Shown piece by piece: positions 1 through 15,100 of a stretch of DNA of 64,000 bases. The DNA is from Odiellus spinosus (Eukaryota > Arthropoda > Arachnida > Opiliones > Phalangiidae), in contig OY987237.1 of the NCBI GenBank assembly GCA_963920705.1, positions 13,298,601 to 13,362,600 of the forward strand. Direction: 5' to 3'. Made by a program: the position numbers and the translations under genes. Positions within the stretch are counted from its first letter, which is position 1, and every line of letters begins with the position of its first letter. The notes under the pieces were generated by a model. It saw nothing but the letters and a program-made list of their open reading frames with translations, was not told the DNA's origin and made no database searches.

Positions 1-154
1 CGAAGGTTGGGCGGAAGGGTTTGGTGTGGGTTCATCGATTTGGATAGTGATGCCGCAGTCATCTTCGTCTTCCTCATCTTCCGCCATCGTCGATAACCTT
101 TTCCGTTCTTCGTCATTCATCGCGTCTTTCTTACTTCCTCTTTTCTTCTTTTTG
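1..154 (-). CDS. Ndae1: probable further SLC4 C-terminal exon (KKKKRGSKK...[14 protein letters not shown]), cut by window edge
   Basis: Acceptor AATGAACAG at 155. The first base C completes the AG left open by the 3633-3859 exon (Ser), then [51 protein letters not shown] run open to the window edge. A basic cluster, a possible phosphosite (KRLS) and an acidic run suit a regulatory tail. An ATG at 162-160 is in the same frame, so this could instead begin a separate minus-strand gene; phase agreement favours splicing. Confidence 0.6.
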
Positions 155-3100
155 CTGTTCATTTTAATTATAAATTAAGTATTTTCATTAGCACTTTAAA
201 AAAATAAATAAAAAACCTGTGGTTGTAACCCTTTAAAGGGAGAATGCAACCTAATAAAAATCGATTTTTATCGATTCCTTATCATTTAAATAGGCCTAAT
301 CCACCAATAAAAAGTTTACAAAACAAATATTAAACTAGAAATAAATTTAAAACTTACCCGGAAAATAGGCTTAGCGAGATTCATGGAGATCACCTGAATT
401 GCCTCCGTGTAAGGTCTAGCGACCAATGAGAATGGGCCATCGTTCAAGCGAGGTCTCCACGCTAGACCTTATACGCGAGGAAATTAAAATCTCCATGAAT
501 CCCGCTAAGCCTATTTTCCGGGTAAGTTTTAAATTTATTTCTAGTTTAGTATTTGTTTGTAAATTTTTTTCACTGGTGGATTAGGCCTATTTAAACAATA
601 AGGAATTGATAAAAAAATCACTTGTTGTTAGGTTGCATTCTCCCTTTAAAAAGCCAAAATAAACCGTAACCGTTCGGTATCGTCCCAATTGATCGACTTT
701 TAAGTGATCGAAACCAGTTTTTTGGATTAAATGATCGAAATATTTAGGTTAGGTTAGGTTAGTTTTTTAACTCAATCGATCATATGAAATTCGATCATTT
801 CGACCCAAATCAATCGTTCAGCTATTAATTAATAATTACGAAATAAATTTGACTTCTCAGTGTTTTCTACTCTCAGCGTTTGACCGGTTTCAATTCGGGG
901 GGGGGGGGGGGGTCAAGGAAGGTCAAGCTAGGGTTAAAACTTCCCAATGAGTAGGTTAAACTCAGGCTTTGATGGAAAAGCAAATAGGGGCTTAAAACAT
1001 TTGATTTAAAAGTTCTAACTCTATATGATCTTTGGGGCATCGAGAAAACATTAGATTAGCGGACGACGTAATGGAGTTTTTAAATAATTTTTGAAAGCGA
1101 TTAGTTTGACAAAATATTGAAACCGATTTATCGATTTTCTAGTTAAATTTATTAGTTACTTAAACAATTAATATTCGTGTTAATTTTATTAAACTAATTA
1201 AAAATTTCGCCTTAAAAATGTTGGGGCCTTCTTAAAGGGAGAATGCAACCTAACAGCAAGTAATTCGTTATCGTTTAAATAGGCTTAATCCACTAGTCAA
1301 AAAAATTACGAACAACTATTAATCTAGAAATAAATTTAAAACTTACTCGGAAAATAGGCTTAGCGGGATTCATGGAGATGAGGACTAGCGACCAATCGAA
1401 CGCGATTGTAAGTCTCGTGAACGACGGGTTTGCTCATTGGTCGCGAGACCTTAAACGGAGGCAATTCAGCTAATTTCCATGAATCCCGCTAAGCCTATTT
1501 TTCTGATAAGTTTTAAATTTATTTCTAGTTTAATATTTGTTTTGTAAACTTTTTATTAAATAAATCAGGCATATTTAAACGATAAGGAATCAATAAAAAT
1601 CACTTGTTATTAGGTTGAATTTTCCCTTTAAAGTTTAACAATAATTAAAAAACACAACCTTCTCTCCCTATTATTTTTACTATTAATTATTAGTAATAAT
1701 ATTTAATATTTTAAAAAGGAAGCCATATTAGTTCGTTATTAATAGGTTAGTAATCTTGTATGAGTTCAATATGCACACAAAACAAAAGAATTTTAAGTTA
1801 AATATATATTTTATTTTTAAAAACAATTACATAGAAAATGTAAAAGAAAATAATAAAATTAAGTTTAAATTAAATAAATTAAATTAATTTAACGTTGTAA
1901 GGAGAGAGATTGTTTTGTTTTTTTTGCTTTTGTTGTGGCTAATTTTAAAATTGACCTTTAGGTACATTATATTCAGAGCTCGGAATTAGATATCCATTAT
2001 CTTCTGTTATTCGTATATTTTCAGATATTTTATTTTCGGATAAATTGTTTGTAACTAAAAAATTAAATCTGTATATTCGTATAATTGTTAAATGTATAAG
2101 ATTTACCCGAAGATAAGAATTTGGCGCTTTATCTACGAACAAATTACTCGTATTCAAACGTATAATGATGGATAAGAAAATTCACATTTCCAGAATTAGT
2201 CTAATATATAATAAAAATATTTCTAATTGACTTATAATTTGAAGAATATAAATAAAACAACGAAACTAAGATTTTAATTAATCTTTTATATTCATTAGTT
2301 TTCACGAAAATAAATTAGAATTTTTTTATCCGAACGTATAACGCGGATAATATTCTAAGATAAGGCCATTTTTGGATAAAAACGGATATGGATTACGTCT
2401 TTTACTTTATCTTCGAATAAGTTAACTCGAATGAAAAATAGTCTATTTTTAATCATCAGAATTAAATAGATTTGATTCAATTAATAAATATTTTACGAAT
2501 TCCGAGCTCTAATTATATTAAGTACTAATACAAATTTGGCAATATTATGTTCGGCGATTATTTAGCACCAAAATAAAAACACGAGTATAACAATTAAGAA
2601 TAAATAAATAAACACCTCATAAACAATACTGATTAAAAAATTTAAATGGTTTTCTATTTTGACACGTTTTGAATTTCAAAAATGTTTCTGTTTTGATTCA
2701 TTGAGTTTAACGGAATATTTATGGCACTAAAAGGCAGATGACGTTGGCAGTGACGTCAGAGAAACAAGTTGAACAAGCCATTTTATATATTTACCTATTT
2801 TGTGTTTGACCCCTTTATAGGTTACTATAATTTCATTTTTATTTCGAGGCATTTTAGGTGGAAGTGGAAGCCCTTAGATTTATTTATGGTAAACTTGACC
2901 CCCAATTATGATTATAAACATTAGATAAAATTTAAGTTTATCTGTACACGACATTTATGGGATAACCCCAAAAAAAGTAACTTTCAACGTTCCCTTAGAA
3001 AAACTCTCGTTTCAAATTTTCAACCGAACACTACAGAGTATATTTTTCTACATGCAAAAATTCAAATTGATTTTCACTACTGTAATATCAGAAGTAGATG

Positions 3101-6100
3101 AAACCCTCCTTTGAAGTCTACTACTCTAATGTTCGATATAGCGCTCCTCTCTGTATGGGTAAAATTCCCAATTTTACGAGTTAGAAGGGGTCCTACTTCA
3201 TGCTCCCTGTCTACGGAAAATTGGAAATTCTCTCTCTCCACAAACGACGACGTTTTTTTTAACGAACTCCAAGGCTGCTAGAGATATTCGCTCGACGAAC
3301 TCCCGCTCCGAAAATATCAACCGTTAGGAGGCGTACGAATCGCGCTTTTTGAAACTAACCCATACAGAGAGGGGTAGACAAGACCAGGGGAGTAATAGAC
3401 TTCAAAGGAGGGTTTCATCGGCTTCTGGTAATATTTAGTACGTGTAAAATTGGCGTTTGACTGACCCTTAGACGAAAGGTCAAATGGTGCTTGAGTAGGG
3501 AGCACTGAGAAGTACGGATATTTAAAATATAAATTTGATTTTTTTTTTAATTTAACCGATTTATAAATTTCGAATATCATGGCTTAATTAATTAATGATA
3601 ATTAAAATTAAATAATAAGATTAATTTCCGACCTGGCGGGTATTGGTACAGAGATTGTTGTTGTTTTCGGCTGAGATTTTGGGGTAATCTGCACTTGCTG
3701 ATCGATACTCTGCCATAGTTGAGTTTTGGACAATTGCTCGGTTATGTTGATATTAGATTGGTCTTGGTCCTCTTTGAATCTTTCCACCGGTACCTTTAGG
3801 ATGTTGCCATTGGCCAGCGGGATCGCAACGTTACCGGAACTAGCGTTCGGTACAATTCCCTATATATATACGCGTTGACCAATCGGATTAACAGAAAAAA
3901 AGCCGGTCCAATATGATAAATTAACCAATAAACATGTCAATAGCGACACAAATTCGAACAAGACGCGATTAAAGTGAAGCTGACATGATTTTTTCGAAGG
4001 CTTAAAGGGAGAATGCAACCTTAAATAGACCTAATCCAACAGTAAAAAAATTTCAACTAATATTAAACTTGGAATAAATTAAACTCTCCATCAAAATAGG
4101 CTTAGCTGGATTCATGGATATTTCCTGAACTCCCAGTATAAGGACTAGGAACCAATGACATTGATCATGGAGATCCTGCATTCCCCGTATAAGAGCCGTC
4201 GATCAATATAATTGGTCCTTATACAGGGAGTTCAGGTGATCTCCATGAATCCCGCTAAGCCTATTTTTCGTCTAAGTTTAATATTTGTTTTTTAATTTTT
4301 TTACTGTTGGACTAGGCCTATTTAAATCATCACTTGTTTTTAGGTTTCATTATCCCTTTAAGGGTTTTATTTTTAATTTTCTTAATTTAATAAAAAGCTA
4401 TAATCAAAATTTGACGAGTTTTTAAAAAATCCGTGTCAGCCTCACTTTAACTGGTCAATTACTTAACTGAGGTTTAAAGGGAAACTTAGAGCTAAAAAAT
4501 GAACAGATTTTTAATTCGTTTTCGGAATCACCAAAAAAACGTATTCGACAATGTTTTCACAATTATTAGACACGTTTAAGATTTTAAATTAATTTCTAAA
4601 AGTTTGGTTAAGTTTTAATGTAAGATAAGTATAAATTCGGGCCAATCATATTATATTTCAACCTTCAACATCGCTATCCCGATAGAGTTTGTTAAAAACG
4701 TCGTCTTATCTGAATAAATAGAGATATCTGATTGGTTCGATTTTATATTTCACTTATATCAGAAGCCAATGAAACCCTCCTTTGAAGTCTACTACTCTAA
4801 TGTTCCATATAGCGCGCCTCTCTGTATGGGTAAAATTCACGATTTTACGAGATCGGAGGGGTCCTACTTCATGCCCCCTGTCTACGGAAAATTGGAAATT
4901 CTCTCTCTCCACAAACGACGACGTTTTTTTGACGAACTCCGAGGCTGCTAGAGATATTCGCTCGACGAACTCCCGCTCCGAAAATATCTACCGTTAGGAG
5001 GCGTACGAATCGCGCTTTTTGAAACTAACCCATACAGAGAGGGGTAGACAAGACCCGGGAGTAATGGACTTCAAAGGAGGGTTTAATCGACTTCTGCTTA
5101 TATTCAAACTTAACAACTTTAGAAATTTATTTAAACACAAAAAGCGTGTCTAAAAATTGTGGAAAAAATTCTAGAATACGTTCTTTTGATATGGTGATTC
5201 AAAAAATAAATAGTTTTAGCTCATGGTTCCCCTTTAAATTCAAATGGATTTCAATAGATTTGCAAAATTGGCCCAATTCCGAGTAGGGTCATTTACTAAG
5301 AAAGGGTTTCAACCTGGACTCTGCATCCTGTTATTGCCGATAGAGGCGGTACTGGTACGTTTCGGTGGTGCGCTCTTCTTTCCCACCATCTATAATACTT
5401 CCAACGCGCCTGCGCAGCTACGATAATTGGCTTAATGACCGCTAGAGGCGCCAGCGAACTGCCTCACCAAGATCTGGCAAACTACGGTGGAAGACTGAGT
5501 CCAGGGTGAAACCCTTTCTTACCCCTACCGAAAAAAGTTAGTCTGATCTGAAGAGGTCCTCAAGAACACTATAAGAGTCTTTAAGACTTCCCCAAGACTT
5601 CTTGACATAATGAAAGACTTGACCAAGACCTCTTAAAACTACATAAGACCCTCGAAAGACTTCACCAAGACCTCTTCAGACTTTTTGGTAAGGGTAGTCT
5701 ATGGTAAGATCAACTGGCTAAACACGTCATCATTAACAGATGGATTGACCATATGATATTTTTCTTTAGTTATAAACTGACGCCAAAATTATGCAAATCT
5801 TTTGAAGTCCCAAAAATAAAATTACTGATATAATTTTAGGAAAAGATCTTTCAAGGTAGAATGAACTACGACAACGAATGATTTTCTATTGATTAATTAT
5901 CCTTGAGATATTCAAACCACTTTAGTACGGCAGTTAATAAACATTTACGCAATTAGGCCAAAATAATAATTAAAAAATTAAAAAATTACGCGTTTTTGTT
6001 TTTTAATTTAAATTTGTAATAAATCTTATAAAAATCACTCGTAAATGAGTTTCATTCTTCCTTTAATTATTTTCCCAATTAAACCTTAAATAAGTGCATA

Positions 6101-9100
6101 GATAAGATAGATTAGATTTTCAAGGGTTAGTAAAAATAAAATAAAATTAAGAGAAAAAAAAAATGATAAAAATATTTGAACGTACACCTTTGGATTTTTT
6201 GTCCTTTTTCTTTGAATTTTTTTAAATAAATGTGATTTTAGGAACCAAGCAATAAACCCAAGAACATTTAGCAAAAAGGAATCCACCAAAAAGTACATAA
6301 ATTGTTAAAAAAAAAAGCAAAAATTTGTTAGTCAATAGTTAAATATAATAATTAGTTATTAATTGAAGCATCTACGTTAATTACTTAATTTAATTTGACA
6401 AAATACAGTCGATAACCACTTTAATTCAAACTTTGTTAATTGATAAATTTAAATTTAATTTATTTTTAAAACATTTTCCGTATTATATTATTTCTTCGGA
6501 AGGTTTAAGTTTTTCGATTGAATGAAATTTAGGTCTTATAAGATTTATATTTTAAGAAAAGTACTTCTCAAGTGCTAACGCGTTTTTGAAATGGCTAATC
6601 CCGCGAAACTTATATTAGTTTTTAAGTTCCAATAATTTTCAAACTAAAAACTAAAAATAATAACTAAAAAATAGTGAGTGTGTAAAAATTGAAAAATTGT
6701 AAAAAAAATCAACACAATTTTTTTAATTAAAATATATTTGAAATGGCATTAAATCATGCGAAAACAAATTGGAAATTTAAGTGGATTCGACTGTATTTAT
6801 GGCAAACATTAGGGTTCATCAAACAATCATTCTATGCATTATAATATAATAGGCAGCTAGAGTATTTGAAACCTTTTTAATGCTAGTTTTGTAAAGGTCA
6901 AATTCACTCGCAAAATTTGAGGGTCAACTACGTAGATATCCTTTGTCCAAAAATTAAAAAAACAATATTTGAACATTCAAATTCTCTAATGTGAACGCGA
7001 CTAATAGGGAAATGGGGATTAACTTCATATTTTAATTAATTAATATCAATTTTACCAAAATCCCACTAAAAATGCACTATTTATTCAAAACATGCAAATA
7101 CCAAAATTACGCTTCAGAGTAAGGCATTCTTATATTCAAAAGATTACTATGAAAAATGGAAAAATTGGGTATTGTTAGGAAATTGTTAGGTCTATATATA
7201 GTTTGCACTAACTATAATTTCGAATAGAACTCGAAAAAAAGCTTCGAAACGTATCCAACTCATTAAAGAGACCAGGAAATGTGTTTTCAAAATGTCTAAT
7301 TCATCTTAATTTAGTTAGGTCAGGTCATTTGTAACAAATCTCCAAATATGTGTTAGTTCTAAATAGCAATTGGTTATTGAATTGTATTTCAAAATTAAAA
7401 ACTACCTTTATTTGAAATAACCTTTGAATACCAAGTAGGTCCATTTAATTATTACCGTAATTAAGGCATTATCTACATTTTTAAACTAAAAATTGTCAAA
7501 CCCATGTTTCCTGGACTCTTTATTTATACCGATTGAGACTTAAATGGTCTAATTTTGAAGCTATCAATGAGATATATTCAAATATAACCCTGTAAGAAAA
7601 ATGGACTTCAGATTTGTCATTTAAAGATGCAAAAAATATATTGGAATATGCGTGAGTGAATTATTGAAAAAAAGTGTGAAAGTAGAGGAAATTTAGAATT
7701 TTAAGGCCTTAAGTGTTTTTTTTTTTTTGTGTAAAATTTTGGGCCCTACCTGGGGTTCGGCACAATTATCCTGTGAAAAAGGGAGACAAAGGAAAAACAT
7801 AACGATTAGGTATTATAACACACGGTGATGATTAGGACATCGTAATCTTGCTGGAGGGACAGACCAATTAGTATGTAGTGCGTTGAGAATGCAACCCTGG
7901 TTAAAGAGAGAATGCAACCTAACAACAAGGGATTTTTTTATCGATTACATATCGTTTAAATAGGCCTAATCCACCAATAAAAAAAAACAAATATTAAACT
8001 AGAAATAAATTTAAAACTTACCCGGAAAATAGGCTTGGTAGGATTCATAGAGATCTTGAATTCCGTCCGTATAACGTCTAGCGAGCAATGACCGCTAGAC
8101 CATATACGCTTGGAAATCAGGATCTTCATGAATCCCGCTAAGCCTATTTTCCGGGTAAGATTTAAATTTATTTCTTGTTTAATATTTGTTCGTAAATTTC
8201 TTCACTAGTGGATTAGTCCTGTTGAAACAATAACGAATCAATAAAAAAATCACTTGTTGTTAAGTTGCATTCTCCCTTTAAAGGGATACTAGACTCTAGA
8301 AGCGAGTTATTTTTAATCAATTTAGACGATTAAAACATGCCTATAAAATACCTTATAGATTGAAAACAACTAATTATCAGACTCTAGTATCCCTTTTAGT
8401 TGTATTTAACTATTAGCCTTCAATGTATTAATTAAATATCCTAATTAACATCGAAACATGCGTAATATACTCGTGAAAACACCGCATGCGCGTTATTTAA
8501 CTTAAAGGGGTGGGGGTTTATTGTTTGAAAACGTTCCTTGATATAAAGACCCAATAATTAAAAATAGGCACAATAGGATAATTAAAAGTTTAAAAATGTT
8601 CTGTGTAAACGGGCCTTTACTACTAAATACTCTGTCCAATTTCCATCCTGAGATCTTTCTAATTGTTAAATAATGTTTTGATGGGAATTTAAAATGTTAC
8701 TTTAAAGTGAGGCTGTCACGAATTTTTCATGAACTTCAAAGGGAAATTGAGTTTGATTATATTATAATCGCTATTCTCGAAATTGTTAAAATTAATATTC
8801 ACAAAAATACTACTTCATCGCACAATGGTCGCTTGGCTATTGTAGAGGTCACAGTTGATAAGTCACTTTCGCGCGGTCTTTTTCGTAAAAGTACTTAACT
8901 TATTTCGTACAAAAATTATCGTTAATTACGTTTCAGAAATAAAACAAGTAACTATAAATTTTTAAGATTCTCATTTTGAAGAGTCTTGAGAACTCTTTCA
9001 ACTCGCAGAGGTATACAATTTTGAATAAATGACGTCAATCCACAGGCATTCGAAAAAAATGATGACAGTCTCACTTTAAATTATTTGTACAAGCGTTACA

Positions 9101-12100
9101 ACATTTCATTCCCCATTTATAAGCATTTCCGTGAATTAAAGAGGTGTAGTTGGAATAAACTTATTCTGATTGGCTGATTCGGTTTGCTTCGATTATATAC
9201 AGGCTTACAGACTCGAGTTTAAATTCTAAGTTATATCTATATTTGGACAAACAAACTATAATGACTAAAAATATATTGGACGTTTATTGAATAATGGGGG
9301 TTAAAGGTCAACGTTAAATATTAAAAAAACTAAAAAAAAAGGTCACTGACCTTGTTATTTTCCTCTTCTTCTAATTTCAACTGGTCCTCCTCGCGCTTGC
9401 GTCGAGTCGGTTCCGGCATGACGTCATCTAATATTTTAAGTTCCCGCTGAGTGAAAAAGAAATCCAAGCACTTCCGAACACCGATCATCACCACCAACTA
9501 AAAAAGGGAATCATTAGGTTAAATAGGTTAAACAATAGGGTTTAAAGAAACATCAAAAACTGAGGTTCAAAACTTCGTTCGCGTGTCTGCGGAGTCTTAG
9601 AACGTAGCCTGATATAAAAGCTTGATGAAAAATCTATATTTTTGAAAGTACCCTATATAATCCTATAATTTTGCCAGAGGTATCCTATTAAAATTTTTCC
9701 GCCAAAACTAAATTCAAAATTTTCATTCCAAGCTCGACTTTCCTAGTTCCTTTTATCTATTTCTACCAGAAGTAGATGAAACCCTCCTTTGAAGTCTACT
9801 ACTCTGTTCGATATAGCGCTCCTCTCTGTATGGGTAAAATTCACAATTTTACGAGATCGGAGGGTGCTACTTCATACCCCCTGTCTACGGAAAATTGAAA
9901 ATCCTCTCTCTCCACAAACGACGACGTTTTTTTGACGAACTTCAAGGCTGCTAGAGATATTCGCTCGACGAACTCCCGCTTCGAAAATATCTACCGTTAG
10001 GAGGCGTACGAATCGCGCTTTTTGAAACTAACCCATACAGAGAGGGGTAGACAAGACCAGGGAGTAATAGACTTCAAAGGAGGGTTTCATCTACTTCTGA
10101 TTTCTACTAATATCAATTTTAAAGAGTTATGTCTCCAGCTAAATCCAAGTATCTCTGACAATCTTTCTTTCTAACAAAGCTGCTAAGCCTGTGGTACTTT
10201 CTAAGACTCGATTGGCGTCCGCTCGTAAAAACCTGAGGTTATTGTTGTTTCTTTTTCTATCTATTAATAGTTCATAGTCCTACGAAGTGGAATGTATTTA
10301 GAATTGACCTTACCATAAGGGGGAAAGCGATGGAAGTTGGTTTGTACGATTTAATGATCCATAACAGAACGAGACAGGTTAATTGAATGAAGGTGAAGAT
10401 ATGGCAACGAATGGTTGGCACGTGACGTAAGAACATGTAATCGGGCTGGTACTTTTGGGGCATAAACATGATCAAGATACGATCGAAAAACTGCGACGAG
10501 TAAAAAAAAATATAATTAGTAGTGTTTAAATCGTGAATTTTACTAATTAATTTACCTGAGAACCTTGTAGAGAAGACACCCCCATGTAGAGAAAGACGCC
10601 GTACAAAACGGGCATTGGAATACACTAAACAGATAATGTTATTCTATTGGTTCAAATTGGTTACGTTCGTTTAAAAATTGCCAAACGCGTACGAAACCGT
10701 CAAGTTAACTTAAAGTGAGGTTGTCACGGGTTTCATAAAATAATTATTATCCAATATGGCGTTTGGTTATAATTACCCTGAGGACTGGAGTAAAAAAAAC
10801 TGAGAGACCGATCATGGAGTTTATGATGACTTGAGAGCAGCGTTGTTCGCGGACGCCGAGGAATTGGGGTTTCTCTCCGGGAGCGGCGCTTTCGCTTTCC
10901 ATTTTGAGAGAGTTGACGTGGGTCATGGCTAAAACGGTGGCCGCCACGAACCAGGGCAGACCCAGAATCGAACAAATAGCGATCAGTAGCGAAAGAACGA
11001 AGAGATCCAAGTGATATCCGCAGCCTTTCTATAATACGCGTTGAAAAATCCCGTCATTATTATTTTAAATTAGGTAGTTAGGCTTAGCGTTCTCAAATCG
11101 CGACTGACAACCCTTTTCCCTGGTTTTAATATAATGTCTTTAAAAAAATAACTGCTCGTAGTAATGATGGTCGACAATTACCTTGAGTTTATTTTCCTTT
11201 CGGTTGATAATAACCGCCGTGATTTGTTGATCCATAAAAATAAGGATGGTACACAACAGCGCTGGTAAAAACGCCGCTAAAGCCGTCCACCATGGATTAT
11301 TTTTGAACCATGGAACCAACCAACCGCGATGAGGGGACGTAGGCTATTCGAAAATTAAAACAAAATTCCTCGTCGGATTCGATTATACGGATTATGAGTG
11401 AGAATTTAGTACCTTGAATTCGGCAGGGACTTGTAGTTTTGGTGTGCTAATGCCGCATAAGGCGTCCGTGCACGTCATGGACACGATCGCGATGACCACG
11501 GCGAAGTCGCTAACAAATTGACGTACCTGCGGAGGAAAAATAAATCCAAATATGGCAATGATGAATTGAAGAGGAAATGGATCTTTAAAAGCAGAATGCG
11601 GGCCGATAAAAGTGATTTTCTATAGATTATTTATCATTTAAAACTAATCCAGTGATACAAAAATACAAAAAATACTAATTTGGGGAAATAGGCTTAACAA
11701 AGATCCGTTTTCAGTTTGATATCTCGTCTTTAACGAGTCTCTCCGACCAATCATGTACGCGATATAAGTTTCAAAATCGAGCTAAAGAAGTGCTAGCTTT
11801 CGCTGGTTGCTCGTAGACTGTTTATGAACGAGATATCAGAATCTACACGAATACTTGTTAAGCCTACTTTCTTCATAAGTTAAACAATATTTTAAAATTA
11901 GTCTGTAATTAATTTTACTAGTGGTTTAGTCAATTTAAACGATAAGAAATCGACGATAGAAAATCATTCTTTATCATCGGCTTCACTTCCCAATTTGGCC
12001 ATTTTAAACGTACGTTGGTAGGGAAGAAAGACGAGGTCTTGAAGTTCTTGAGGAAGACCGACAGGGAAAAAGTGCCCGCGAAGAGAATGACCGAAAACAA

Positions 12101-15100
12101 GAAGACATTGGGGACGTGTTCGCATCCGATGCCCGTCATGGTGCCGTTGAGCGACTGACATTCGTAACTGGAGATTGCCGTCCAGTTGAACATGTCGTTC
12201 GGTTCTATCGGATCTGTTCCGTTAGGGGGTGTACAAACGCAGGCCAAGTTGATCGGGCTGCTAGAATCCGTTAGTAGCGGGTACTTCGTGTTGATGTTCA
12301 GCACCTGCGTAAGAAAACGCAAAAACGATCATTCAGTCTCGAAAAGGAACGGTACCGAAATGATTTAACGTAATAACCAAAATTGGACTACGTAAATCTC
12401 CATACCTTCTCAATAGCTTTGTAAATGAAAATGAGCGATATCAATGTTGCAAAGTTTTCTTCCGTGAAGCGTGTAATGTAGCATACGAGGGCGCTGGCGT
12501 CCGTTGCTACCAATACCATCAATATTCCCGACGTCCATAAACCGATCCATAAACGTAACGGTAGATAATCCAACCCGTTGTCTCTAATGTACGATTATCA
12601 ACGAGAAAACGGATGTAAAATATAATTCATCAATCGTTCGGTCAAGGTCGTTCGACGCTTTAAATTTCCCCCCAACTGCTCGCGCGGGCCATCTTATGAC
12701 TGAGGCTCACCTACAAAAATCATATAGGATGGTTTCGAAAACTAGTACAGGTCCTGTACTCCCCAGGATAGTCAACGGTTGACCGCTGAAAAGTCCGTAA
12801 ATTATTCCGCATATCGCTCCGGACAACAAACTTTCCATCGCCGCCTAATAATTTAAACAAGATTAAATTTACGCAATTGTCTTATCATTACACCTTGAGC
12901 ACCAAATATCAATAAAAGAACATAAAATCTAGGACCACGCAGACAGTCCAGCGTCCGCAATGCCAGTAGAAAACGACTTAAGGATAATGAAAACCATTTC
13001 GGTGAGGTAATTTTCCCAGGAAAGATCTGGAGTAGACAGTGTGATGAAAAAATATCTCTCTTCTCTCCGCACCCTTAGATAGTACTACGGTGAATAGGCA
13101 AAGGGATGTAAAGAATTTTACGAAATGATTTTTACCCTCGCTAAGGCCATTCCTCCTAGATTTTTTTCTTTTATATATAATTTTGCAAGGAGTATCTTCA
13201 CACGGACACTGTAGAACAATAGAGACTAAGAGAAACAACATGCTGCGTACTTATCAAGGTTAATTAACTGGAGTAGTTAATAAAATAATAACTCTCAATA
13301 GGGTAAACAAGTAAAAAGCACGTAGCGCTGAGGAAAAGCACTACTTGGAGTTCGTGACGAGAATAACTCGAGAGCCTGAGAAGTTTACATTCATACGTTG
13401 TTAATGGTTCACCTCTATTACTGGGTTGGTTATATGTTGGATACAACTCGACAGAAACTGATCTTCTATGGACAAACAATGCTGGCTCGTATTAAAACCA
13501 CACCCGCGCGTGCAGCTACTTAAGCTGCTAAGCCTCGGCTACTTTTTAAGACTCTGTAGAGACACGGGGGCGTTTCTCTAGATCAATATTGTCCTATTAG
13601 TGTCTCCGCGTTATTGTTTAGCAAATTGAAAACGTTAATCGTACGATGTTCTGTCCCGTGGCGTCCTCGAGCAAGCCACCGAACGTGATGATAGGGGCGA
13701 TGCAGGCGAAGTACAAAAAAAATATTGAAGCCACGGTTTGCAGAGCGAAGGCGTCTTTAAAGTCACTTAGGTAGAAGGGCTTCTTGCGTTTAATGTCGTT
13801 GACTAGACCACCGAATATTCTGCGAGAGCGAAAGCGAAGAATTTAGAGACGCTCTTAGTCGAAGTACTCTTCGTTTTATTGGTTAATTACCTTCCGGTTC
13901 TTTTGAGACCACTTTCCTGTCTTTCTTTTTCCTCTTCGTCTTCGATTTCTTCGGTCGTGTGTTTCACTTCTTGTTCAGCCTTCTTTCGTGACTCCTGTTT
14001 AAACAATCAACAAAAGACGACTCTTAATTTGCAAATTTTTACAATTTTGGTAGGAGATCTTCATTTGAGGTCGGATTTTTCAGCCTACTATAGTAATTTA
14101 CTTCGTAATCTTTCGAATGCCTACTATCTCTCGGTACCATCGAGTTTTAGTTAATTACAATCGAGGAAAAAACAATTATCAAACTATATTTAAGGCTTTG
14201 TTTTGGCGCCGTTTCCTATCGTACTGTTCATACACCCTTTTGATTTTAAGTATTTACTAACTTGCGATGGAAGTTGGTTTGGCGGTTCGATTCGTATACT
14301 AGGATCCCAAGCACCCGGTGGTAAGACTGTCACGGCGTCTAAGAATTCGTCTACCCCAGCTAAGAGATCTTGACGACTTTTGGCTTTGTAGGCCACATCG
14401 TGAAATACCTAAAAAAGGTGGCATTTAACCTTTAATATAAATTGGAGAGACATCAAGACACACTAAAAACTCTTTTTACCTCATCGGACATGAGAGTGGC
14501 CATGGCTCGTCCGATCTCGTGATAACGTCCCAAGTTCCCCGTGGGTCCTAAGAGAACGAAAAGGAAGCGCGTGGGAACTGGAACTTCGGTCAAGTCACCC
14601 AAGTGACACGCTTGACCCAGTCGGACGAAAGCGATGACGGCTCGTTCGAGGAACTCTACTTCGCCGACCAGGATATTGGAAGCTTCGGCCCCCGGAGGTA
14701 TTTTCTTCATAAACGGGTGATTCGTCTTGTGTAAATCGGCGGAACTGGGGTTAGAGGGAACTTCGCCCCCATTTTGGTGGTTGCCGCCTATACTGAGTAG
14801 GTTCTGGTTACCCTGCAGGGAGTTTGAGCTGGGACTGTGTGGCATCGCCCCGTTGCTGGCGCTATTTCCATTACCTCCACCTTCTGGGTGCATATTTGAT
14901 GGCGAACCTAAGAAAATGATATTCGATCATTATACCAAAGATTAAAAACCCGCATAAAGTAATAATAGTTAATTTTTTCTTTCTGGTTAAGATGATTTTT
15001 TTTATTTTTTTTTTTGTTCATTCAACTATATAGTTAGTAATGTTTTGGTTAGTTGAAATCTTCGCGTTTAGGATATAAGTTTTGCCGCTTTTGTCCAAGA

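Noticed and set aside
3608-3632. Treating the TAA at 3608-3610 as the only end of the protein
   Set aside because: A donor at 3632 joins in phase to 154, and the joined tail looks like a regulated C-terminus, so both ends are kept as possibilities.
12978-13479. Minus ORFs of 87 and 71 codons between SLC4 exons
   Set aside because: No donor or acceptor gives a phase-compatible exon and the residues match nothing in the family.
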